64,000 nt of DNA, from positions 17,422,001-17,486,000 of the forward strand of contig OX387198.1 in the NCBI GenBank assembly GCA_947561715.1. The letters are read 5' to 3'. A program made the translations under genes and the position numbers. Below are positions 54,872-64,000 of the stretch, piece after piece. The notes beneath the pieces were generated by a model, which was not told the DNA's origin, ran no database searches, and saw nothing but the letters and a program-made list of their open reading frames with translations. Position 1 is the first letter of the stretch. The number at the start of each line of letters is the position of its first letter. Origin of the DNA: Ascidia mentula (taxonomy: Eukaryota > Chordata > Ascidiacea > Phlebobranchia > Ascidiidae).

Positions 54872-56104
54872 ATGAAATCGAAAACGTTGCTGACTTTGAT
54901 GCTCGTGTTTCTGCTTGTAATTGATTTGGGAGAATCGTGGGGCGGAAGGTAAGCACTTTTACATGAAGTGGTAAATAGTTTGTTGATTCACAATAAAATG
55001 TCGCTGTTTGTCCGCTGAACAGATTACTCATTTCAGTGTATTTGTTAATAGCTTCATTTAAAATTATACGGGCAGAAAAATTGGGTGTGTAAATGTGGAC
55101 GATTGAAAAAACAGTTTGTGAACAACTGCTTTAGGAAAGAAACTTTGTTCACCCAGTGGTGCCACTTAGCGAGTCGAAATAACGCAAAATTTGCTCTAAA
55201 ATATCCAAAACACAAATCGCATCTCAACATTTGCCAAACTGTTGTAGTTCCCCCGCAGTTTGAACCAAATTTAAGAGACTGATTATAATATTCTTTCGGA
55301 AGGTAAAACGTTTGTTGCGATTCAGAGGATTCATGATCTTATTCGGTAAAAACTCGTAACAATTTCCCACTCACCCATTTTGCAATTTTGTTGCTATTTT
55401 TGCATCAGATATCTGCAACGTCTGACAAACTAACGTCTGACCGCAATTTAAAAACGCTCCTCTGACTGTATAAACTGACAAGAAACTTCAATAAAAAAAA
55501 ACTTTGCAAATTCAATGAAAACCAACGTCAACGAAATAATCAACAAATATACGATATTTTACTACCAAAACGCGCAAGGTACGTTGTCGCTTCCCAAATA
55601 TTTACCGTCTGCGCGCTCACTTTGCCTTATTGACTGGAAGTCTTAAAAAACATTTTATGTCACACCTAATTACGCGACGAAGTTGTCTTTAAAAAGTGCA
55701 TTGAGGTGATAAATGACATTGCGGCACAGAACAAACGTAATGTAGTTCACTAAATATGCACATTAATATTTATCGTTAAGTTCATTATACCGTTTGCAAA
55801 AATTTTGTTTTAGGCGAAGAGTTTGGCAGTTCCAAACTAATAGAGGTAAGGTTGCTATATATTTTTAACGACTAACAATTTCGTTTAACACACATGGATT
55901 CTGTTAAAATTTAACTTATTCCTGACTTCTGTCCAAACATTTTGATAAAAGAAGGATCCGTACGAGCCTAACATTTTCTGTTTATGATATTTCTGTGTTG
56001 AAGGGGATGGTACAGATGTGAATACAAAAGAAAATTCTGATATTCTTGATGTTATCAAATATCTTCGTGAAAAGGAAGATGAGGAACAGGAAAGAACCTA
56101 TTGA
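54872..56104 (+). CDS. Small secreted peptide precursor, antimicrobial-peptide-like
   Basis: Three coding exons with canonical junctions and matching phases, 54872-54948, 55814-55845 and 56004-56104, encode 69 aa. A hydrophobic signal peptide (MKSKTLLTLMLVFLLVIDLG, cleavage likely after GES) is followed by a short basic aromatic stretch (WGGRRRVWQFQTNRG, net charge about +4). The acidic C-terminal part is about 32 residues long (from DGTDVNTKENSD to EKEDEEQERTY). Signal, cationic segment and anionic propiece is the layout of ascidian antimicrobial peptide precursors; a bioactive neuropeptide-type precursor is the alternative. A 5' UTR intron and TATA-like box support a real transcript. Too short for ordinary ORF scans because the exons are small. 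No homologue is recognised by sequence. Confidence 0.65.
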
Positions 56105-56559
56105 GGAAATTTACAATTAAAGTAAGGATTAACAATATATTCGATGTATTATTAGAAACAGGTTGGCATCCGTCTTTGCGCATTCGCATAACAGATACCT
56201 CGCGTGAACAAAAAAATACTTATTTTTTTTTTATTTCCACAGCCATTAATTATATTCTATTACAGGTTGATCTTCAAGATTCAACTTTATTCAAAGCATT
56301 GCGAAATAAAATGAATAACGTACTTGTAAGCTATATTTAACAAAAATTCCGGACAGATTAGTCAGTGTATGCTGATGTTGCTGCTGGGATTAGAAACTGT
56401 CCTTCTGACACATAAACAAAGTATCAGATTATCAGATGAAAAGGAAAGTCAAATAAAATCGAATTAAATGCGAAAAAAAGTAGATGACGATCTTACAGGC
56501 GAAATACATGCAGATATTGTAATGTGATTGTGTCTGCTTTGATTTTGCAATTTATTTAA
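56105..56559. other. 3' flank of the peptide gene
   Basis: Probably includes the 3' UTR of the peptide gene. A 79-codon open stretch (56101-56340) begins over the stop of the peptide gene and has no recognisable features. Confidence 0.35.
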
Positions 56560-56661
56560 TTGATGCGCGGTGTGATAACATTGTTTAAACTGGGGATGTA
56601 ACTTATCTAGCAAACCGTGGCGCAAAACCCAATCGAAAGCTTTGGGTATATCTAGGAACAC
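56560..56661 (-). mobile_element. LINE reverse-transcriptase fragment
   Basis: About 34 codons (MFLDIPKAFDWVLRHGLLDK, then L) match the LINE reverse transcriptase block of the LDxxKAFDxVxHxxLLxKL type, containing the first catalytic aspartate. Nothing else of the element is seen. It abuts the dispersed repeat copy at 56677. Confidence 0.5.
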
Positions 56662-56676
56662 ATTTCGTCAATCATT

Positions 56677-57040
56677 AAAGTGCATATGACACGGTCGTGG
56701 CAACTTTGCGTAAAGCTAAAGGTACATCTACAACAAATATACTTTCAAAGTTTTTCGGTTCTTTGTCAACTAAAAAGTGTAGAAAACGGTGCGAAAAGTA
56801 GCGACGATCAAAAATCGTAAACTTTTTTGATGCAGCGAATATGAAGCCACACAAGGCACTCACGTCAAAAAATGCATTGTTTACGCAGGAGAAGGCACCT
56901 TATATTGTAAATATCGAATAGTTTCAAACACAGGAGAATCCACAAATTGTGTTACCTCAAAGGTCTGGACAAGGTTTTACATCATACAAAAATACGTCCT
57001 GTGACGTCACAAACCAATGGCTCATTTGTCATAACATATT
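56677..57040. repeat. Dispersed about 0.5-kb non-coding repeat, copy 3
   Basis: Closest to copy 1 (11848-12200): shares aaggtacatctac, aaagtttttcggttct, aaaaaatgcattgttta, aggagaatccaca and tgtgacgtcacaaacca in order. Confidence 0.65.
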
Positions 57041-57054
57041 TAGATAAATTCCAA

Positions 57055-58100
57055 TCAATTTTTTTTACTATTTGAAAATGTGCAGATGATCAATGAGGCC
57101 GCTACTGATTCTGCCTGATTTAAACCCTTAAATTCTGAACCAAAACCATGACAATTTGACAGGTTCACAAATGACCATATGAGGTGAAATGCAACATACC
57201 TATATTTCATTGCAAAGTTGTAAAGCACTGCAGTTGCAACAATAACAGACAAAGCTGTTTGAACATGGACTCTTAAGCCTTGTGAAAGACAGGGAAATAT
57301 CCTTTTCCACACTCCAAACATTCTTTCAATGGTGTTTCGTGTTTTCACATGGGACTTGTTGTATTTAATTCTGACAGAGGTTTGGGGAGTTAAAAATGGT
57401 GTCATAAGGTAAGGTTTGGATGGGTAACCACCATCACCAAGAAGAATATGTCTGTATTGTCCACAATCTTGAATTTTCAAATATTCTGGAGTCATGTACA
57501 GACCCTCTCCATCTGGCAACAATATTTGTTATAGACATGTCTGCATCACAAACAGCCTGAATAATAATTGAAAAATATCCCTTTCTGTTTCTGAATAGTT
57601 GAGCATCTGGGCCCCCCAGAAGACTGTATTTTTATATGGGTGCAATCAAGAGCTCCTATTGCACCAGGAAACTCAGCTTTCTTATAAAACTTTCTTGATT
57701 GCCCAAGTACATCTTCTGGACTACTTGGAAAGAAATAAATTGACCTCTTTTTCTTGCAATAAGTTTGCTGATTTTTTTTACCAGTTAGTAGGCTGTGAAA
57801 CGCTTTCCAAATCTCCTGCAACTATTTGATAACAGCCAGTAGCATAAAATTTTAAAACTACAGTGAACTGTAAAATTGGGGGCAAAGTCAAACCTCTGTT
57901 TGAATCTCTTTGCAGATCATTCACCAACAGTGGCATAAATTGGTACAGTGTTTCTTTTGTAAGCCTATACCGCATATAAAACTGATTGTTTGTTAGGCTT
58001 TCAACAGGATTCTGTCCATCAGTAAATATTTTCGGATTTTTGGTTCCTTTTTTCTTTGAATTACCTGCAGAATTGCTATTGCCTCCATCTTATCAATTGA
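57055..58100 (-). mobile_element. PIF/Harbinger DNA transposon, decayed transposase
   Basis: HARBI1-like nuclease pieces on the minus strand: an N-terminal piece (57778-57975, YRLTKETLYQFMPLL), GAIGALDCTHIKI with the first catalytic aspartate (57546-57821), then LLGDGGYPSKPYLMTPFL with the second aspartate and KTRNTIERMFGVWKRIF with the glutamate (57055-57522). The three parts are in different frames, so there are at least two frameshifts, one near 57590 and one near 57450. The stretch between them still reads ADMSITNIVARWRGSVHDSR in a third frame. A possible short first exon begins at about 58090 (MEAIAILQ|gt). No Myb-like partner gene or terminal repeats found. Inactive as it stands. Confidence 0.8.
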
Positions 58101-58307
58101 ACTTTTACCTGTAAGTCTGACTTAAGAACGGTATACTGAACTCAAAAATTGCTGTCCGAGTCAGCAACAAAAAAGCCTACTTTAGTCAAACTCAAATAGG
58201 GTTAAGGAGTGCCTCTAATTTCAATTTCAATTCAGTTTATTTACATCATAATCCGATAAAATACAATGCGGAACAGGAAAACGCAATAAATGATCCAGTT
58301 GAGATTG

Positions 58308-58784
58308 TGTTACGCTTCTTAAATAAACGATTCCCAAGGTCCTCAGGACGCTGCATTAACGGCTAACCACCAGCCTGTTCCAGCACAACGGTTAAACAAT
58401 GCGATTCAATCTTGTTCATAAAACTATAAAAATTGCACAGCTGAATCACAATCTGCCCAAACAGTCTGCCCTCCGATTTTTCTTAGCGTCTCGTGTTAGT
58501 TCGGTTTTATCTTTTTCTCGCCAGTCATTGGCCCAACAGTGTCACGTGAGAGGAAGGGAGCTAGCGCTACGATATCAAATCAACGTGCGGTGACTGGTGC
58601 GTTCGAGACACTTAAATAATAAATACAAAAATATAAATCAATACAAAACATTTAAATGAACAGGTGGAAGGTGAAATAACAAAAGGTGAAAAAGAACGTG
58701 GCGTAAAAGAATACGTGATTTAACGAAAGCGTGAAACTTGGAAATGAAACGCAAACAAGTGGGCAAATTCTTTTGCGCTACACA
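58308..58784 (-). repeat. 3' LTR of the Ty3/gypsy element
   Basis: Begins TG (tgttacgcttctt) and ends CA on the plus strand. It abuts a purine tract on the minus strand (agaggggggagtg). It matches the right LTR from 63658 on, apart from a short indel and few substitutions. Confidence 0.88.
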
Positions 58785-61700
58785 CTCCCCCCTCTATGTC
58801 GAGGCACTCCCGTGCAGACTTGTGGGGAATAGCGCTGAGTGGGACGGCGATTTACGCGAAGGCGACTGGCAATTCCGTTGTCATCGCGAGAGTTCGGTGC
58901 CTGCGCATTTTCTTCGTTTTCGGTGATATTGGTCCAGGTCACCACTTGTGTCGTGGGGTCTCCCGTAGGTGGCAATGTCCGGACTTCCTCTTCCACGGTT
59001 GGTCGCCCCTCCGTCTTGTCCGCCCCTTCTATAATGGACGACTTTTCGGTGTCCTTCTTCGTCCTCGATCTCATACGTCACGGCTGACTTGATGTCCACC
59101 ACTTTGTACGGGCCTTTGAACGGAAGGTGGAATTTCCTCGCCATCCCTGGCTTCACCGCGGGGTCTGTTAAGAGAACAAAATCACCCACATTCAGCGGTT
59201 TGCCCCTCTTATGTCGGTCGTACTGCGACGTCATGCGCCGTCTTTGTTTCCGCAACGTTTCACGGGCCACCTCTTCAGCTAACTGGAGCCTAGCGCGTAG
59301 CCCTTCCAGTGGTTCCGGGAATGGATCGCGCTGGGCGGGAGCACCGAATAAATCTGCTGGGAGTCGTAGAGCGTGGCCATTTAACAAATAATGTGGTGAC
59401 ACACCTGTACTTTCATGGACACTCGCATTATAGGCGGCGACCACCGCCGACAGCGCCTCATCCCAGCACCGTTCATCGTGCTGTACGTAATTCCGTATCA
59501 TGGAGAGTATTGTTCGGTTGTTGCGTTCGCACGCACCGTTTCCTTGATGATACGCGGTCGTCCGGGTCTTTCGGCAGCCCATCAACCGTGCTAGCTCTTT
59601 AAATAAAATAGATTCAAAGTTTGCACCTTGATCGGAATGGATTACGTCCGGGACGCCGTGTACCGTAAACCAACGATGAAACATTGTCCCGGCTACGTCT
59701 TCTGCCCTTTGCGTCCTGAGTGGCCATGCGCGCACGTATTTAGTGAATATGTCGCATGCAACCAATACGTATTGATTACCACTGGAGGTTGCCGGAAGTG
59801 GCCCCATTATGTCCACCTCGACCAGCTCCATTGGTTGCATCTCCCCGGAAGGAACCAACGGAGCGCGGGGCCTTGCTGTAAACTTCTTACTTCTTTGGCA
59901 GTGGCGACAGGAACGGACATATGCCTCAACGTCGGTCCTCCAACCGCCAGAAGTGTCTTTCTTCGATCTTCGAACAGGTTTTTGCCATCCCGAGATGGCC
60001 ACCGCCAAGTGGTGCGTCGTGCAAAACGGACGTAATCGTTTCTCTGGTGGTCTGTGGAGTGATAAGGCGGTACACACACGCGCCCGGTTGATGTAAGGAG
60101 TCACTCGTTTGATACAACAAGTTGTTTTGAACGATTAACCGCCCGAATTGCCCCCAAAGGTGTTTGGTCATCGTCGAGGCAGACCTAACAGTTCGGTAAG
60201 GTGGTCTCTTGCCAAGGTTTAACCACCTAACAGCCGGGGAAATTTCGGGGTCGTCGTGTTGGGCTTTACTTATTTCCTCGTATGGCAGTCCAATGGAGCG
60301 ACGCAAGTCTAAGGAATAAACTTCTTCTGTACCGTTGCGACGACTGTTTGTGCCGTAGGAAGTGTTGACCGGAAATGGCATTGCTTCTTCCTCTTCATTG
60401 GTCAAGCGGCTTAGTGCATCGGCGTTGCCGTGTTTTTTTCCCGGGCGATGAATCAGTGTGAAGTCGTACTCTGCGAGGCGTTCAAACCAACGCGCACACT
60501 GGCCATACATCTCCCGCGACTTCCACAACCACCGGAGTGACGAATGATCAGTCCGCAGTAGAAAGTGCCTGCCAAGCAAATAACACCTATACAATTTAAC
60601 GGCGTATACTACAGCTAACAATTCTTTTCGCGTAGTAGAATAATTGCGCTCAGCTTTCGATAGCGATTTGCTGCCATAGGCGATCACATGTTCTTTGCCA
60701 TCTACTACCTGGGACAACACACATCCCACCGCGTTATTGGAAGCGTCGGTATCTAATACAAAAGTCGCTGAAAAGTCCGGGTGCTGTAGAATAGGTGCTT
60801 GTGTAAGGCGTCGCCTTAGTTCGTCGAATGCATCTTGTTGCTCTTCCCCCCATTTGAATGTTCGACCCTTTTCTGTAAGCTTGTGTAACGGACCAGCCAC
60901 CCGAGCATAATCTTTGATAAATCTGCGATAATAAGAAGTAAGGCCAACGAATTGTCGAATGTGTTTAACACTCCTCGGGGTAGGCCAGGAACTTACAGCA
61001 TCTATTTTGCCGGGATCGCAAGACACTCCTTTATCGGAAATCACATGCCCTAAAAAACTTACTTGCGATTGAAACAAATTGCATTTGATCGGTTTCAACG
61101 TGAGACCCGCCTCTACTAACCGATCGAGTACTCTACTTAAACGATCCATGTGCTTTTCAAAGGTAGTGGCATACACTATAATATCGTCGAGGTATGCCAA
61201 AGCGCCGCGCCATTCCATCCCGTTTAGAACTAGCCGCATTAATCTCTGAAAACTAGCCGCGGCATTGCACAGTCCCATGGGCATAACATTAAACTCGTAA
61301 AGTCCCATGTGCGAAGAAAAAGCGGTTTTCTCTCGGCAGTCATTCCGCATTGGAATCTGCCAATAGCCTGACTTAAGATCAAGAGTTGAGAAAAACTTCG
61401 CATGAGCCATTTCGTCTAAACTATCGTCCACCCTTGGTATCGGGTAGCTACACTTTTTCGTAAGAATGTTTATTTGCCGGTAATCCACACAAAACCTCGT
61501 CTCACCAGACTTTTTCCGAACCAGAACGACGGGACTTGACCACGGCGATTGCGAAGGGCGCACCAAACCCTGTTGCTCCATCTCCCCGACAATTTCCTCC
61601 ACTTTCCTTTTGTTTCCTGGGGCCATCCGTCGTGGCGGTTGTCGGACCGGTGCATGATCACCTGTATCTATCGCGTGTTCGGCCAAGTGGGTCCGACCGA

Positions 61701-63657
61701 GATCCCCTGTCTCCGTGCAAAACGCGGCTTGTTTCCTAGAAATTAATTCTTCGACACGTTTTTTCTGAGCGGACGTCAGTCCCTCATTAATTGAAACGGA
61801 ATCTATAATCCTACCCGCTCCTGAGCGGCCGGCCTTTGGGGTTCGTTGCGCTGTTGTCGTGATCGAAGCAATATATTCACTGTTGATGAATATATTCACT
61901 CTGTCTTCGCAATCACAACCTGGCGATGGAAAGGATTCCACTGCAACACAGTTGTCGTCAGACGAACATGTGACGTTGCCGGAGGTCAGTATCGGAGTCA
62001 GGCGAGCAACATGCGAATCTGCAAGCAACCTCACCGGGTCGTCGGACAAATTTGCTAAAAATACCGGAACAGTTGCTTGCGAAGTTATAGTTACATAAGT
62101 TCCGCCGAGTAAACTATTTCGGAGTGTGAAGTCAAGGTTTTTCTCAACAAGAACTTGCATCGCACTAGGGACATTTTCTGGGGGATTCCTTATGAATGAA
62201 CCAACAACGCATACCTCTGAAAATGGTGGGATCGTCACATCTTCTTTTAGACGTACATCTGTGCGTTTACAGTGGAAGGGGGAAGAAAGTAGAGCCGCGG
62301 AACCCGATCCAACGTAGAACAACATTTTTTTGTAACAGAGTTGGCAACCGTTGCTCTGAATGAAGTCCAGGCCTAAAATGCATTCTTCTTGAATGTAGCG
62401 TGTCACGCACATTCTTTGCGATAAGCGTAACCCGCAAATCCTTACGTCAACATCGACAGCGCCGTCCATCAAAATAACTTCTCCGGAAGCGTTGACATAC
62501 TCTGTTTCCAACGGTAAGGGTTGTAACACCCCATTAGGTGTAGCTTTAAGTGACTTATATACGCGACGGTTTAATACGCTTATTGTCGCGCCAGTGTCTA
62601 CTAAAGCGCACACGATCCGATCTCCCAACAATATGTTCAGGTAGCGATTTTGTTTGTTCGTCTTGGCTATTCCTTGCACGGTAACCCGCGACTTACTTGG
62701 TGTCGGCCTTTGCTGGGCGGTGTTCACCACCTGCGATGGGGATTGTTGACTTGATGGTCTAAAAGATGTAGATTTAATCGTCCTATCGCCGCCGCGTGGT
62801 CGACAACAATTTCTTGCCATATGGCCACGTACCCCACAGTTGTAGCAAGCGCTTGTAGACTTACTTGGGCGCAACCTTGGTGGTCCGGGTCGCTGGAGAA
62901 CATCGAAATCACGGCGCATGGCATCGAGCTCGTTACGAAAGCTATCAATAGATCGTTGCACATTCGAATTAAGCTCGACCAAGTGTTTTTGAGTTCGACC
63001 AACTCAGGATTTCGGGTTGAACTTATCGATGTAACGGGAAGAGAGCCGTGTGACACATCGGACTCGACGACCATTTTAGCACAAACACTGAAATCCCGCT
63101 GTGGACACTTTTGTCTAACTGAGTCCACTAGTTGGCGGTCCTTGAGACCCCGCAATAAAGCGAGAAGCATCACCTCATTTTTAATGGCGGCGTCGGCTGC
63201 CCTCGGGTACGCACGGGCGGCTAAAGCTTCTATGGCATACACGAAAGTTCTACCGTCTTCTTGTGGCCCTTGGATTCGGTTGACCAACTGGCTTCTTAAC
63301 GCGCATTGGCCAGTGGCGTTTACTTCGACTGCTTTGGCTTTAGTAACTATCTCTTCAAATTGCATTTCGTACAGATTATCGGCCCCGTTTTGAATATCCC
63401 ATATAAAGTCTTTGTCAACATTTTTAAAGAAAAGGTGCTTCTTAACCTCTTCGGTAGCCTTTATGCTGGCGCAATAAGAATTAAAAACTTGTAAAAATGA
63501 GTTAAAATTGTCTCCATTTCTAAAATGCGGGGGAGTCATGCCGATGTTAAAAGCCATCTTCCGGATCAAGAAAAAATATATCGAACCTTGGTCCTTTCTC
63601 GTGTGACAGGAACTCTTCTTCTGTGGTTGCAGCGTCCTGGCGTGCTCGCCAATTTCG

Positions 63658-64000
63658 TGTTACGCTTCTTAAATAAACGCTTCCCAAGGTCCTCAGGACG
63701 CTGCATTAACGGCTAACCACCAGCCTGTTCCAGCACAACGGTTAAACAATGCGATTCAATCTTGTTCATAAAACTATAAAAATTGCACAGCTGAATCACA
63801 ATCTGCCCAAACAGTCTGCCCTCCGATTTTTCTTAGCGTCTCGTGTTAGTTCGCCAGTCATTGGCCCAACAGTGTCACGTGAGAGGAAGGGAGCTAGCGC
63901 TACGATATCAAATCAACGTGCGGTGACTGGTGCGTTCGAGACACTTAAATAATAAATACAAAAATATAAATCAACACAAAACATTTAAATGAACAGGTGG
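63658..64000 (-). repeat. 5' LTR of the Ty3/gypsy element (cut by the window end)
   Basis: Starts with the same tgttacgcttctt as the left LTR and is collinear with it to the end of the window. A tgg-initiated stretch (tggcgagcacgcc on the minus strand) a few bases inside is a possible primer-binding site; the tRNA is not identified. Confidence 0.88.

Larger units (their letters stand above)
58308..64000 (-). mobile_element. Ty3/gypsy LTR retrotransposon, nearly whole
   Basis: Minus-strand element with LTRs at both ends; the 5' LTR on the right runs off the window. Reading right to left: a gag frame (about 63569-62724), then a long pol frame (about 62982-59926) overlapping gag. The pol frame has a CCHC knuckle (CYNCGVRGHMARNC), protease (ALVDTGATISVL), reverse transcriptase with the AYLDD box, and RNase H (LDTDASNNAVG). 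An integrase frame (about 60104-58881) has the D,D,E core, and its C-terminal part carries a KGPYKV motif. Overlapping gag and pol frames are usual in this family. Few breaks if any are apparent, and the two LTRs are almost identical, so the insertion is young. Confidence 0.9.

Noticed and set aside
58778-59602. Many plus-strand open frames over the Ty3/gypsy integrase region
   Set aside because: Shadows of the minus-strand coding region.

Overview
The window reads as nuclear DNA of a compact invertebrate metazoan genome. Genes have many short exons with small introns and canonical GT-AG sites, and animal families are present (SLC17 transporters, a THOC7 fragment, ANL-type acyl-CoA synthetases, Penelope, Ty3/gypsy, BEL/Pao, Harbinger, hAT MITEs). 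A small secreted peptide precursor resembling ascidian antimicrobial peptide precursors, and isolated 3' splice acceptors just upstream of ATGs (as in trans-splicing genomes), make a tunicate such as Ciona my best guess. That identification is inference.

Layout. 0.9-2.5 kb: intact intronless acyl-CoA synthetase-like gene, minus strand (ligase A). 3.9-5.1 kb: old BEL/Pao scrap, a 30-bp inverted repeat and a SINE-like sequence. 5.2-9.0 kb: DNA transposon with a 723-aa tnp2/CACTA-like transposase and a five-exon DUF4806-like companion gene whose exons join in frame. 10.7-52.4 kb: a duplicated cluster in which AMP-ligase and SLC17-type anion transporter genes alternate: ligase fragment B, SLC17-1 (intact, 11 exons), ligase C (pseudogene split by a 6.2-kb Penelope element), a Ty3/gypsy fossil, ligase fragment E, SLC17-2 (gutted, with a THOC7 exonic fragment in it), SLC17-3 (intact), SLC17-4 (exon 7 deleted), ligase D (intact). 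SLC17-2, -3 and -4 with their spacers form a recent tandem array of about 5.7-6.3 kb units. 52.8-53.3 kb: a third Penelope tail. 54.7-56.1 kb: a three-coding-exon gene for a 69-aa secreted peptide precursor. 56.5-58.1 kb: LINE scrap, a dispersed repeat copy and a decayed PIF/Harbinger transposase. 58.3 kb to the end: a nearly complete Ty3/gypsy element, minus strand, with both LTRs (the right one runs off the window).

Functional reading. The repeated pairing of an acid-activating ligase with an SLC17 organic-anion carrier suggests a co-duplicated metabolic pair, but the substrate cannot be read from sequence. Three different Penelope-like elements each carry a short hammerhead ribozyme with a palindromic stem III. 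Several MITE insertions are documented by target-site duplications and by empty sites in paralogous segments of this same window.
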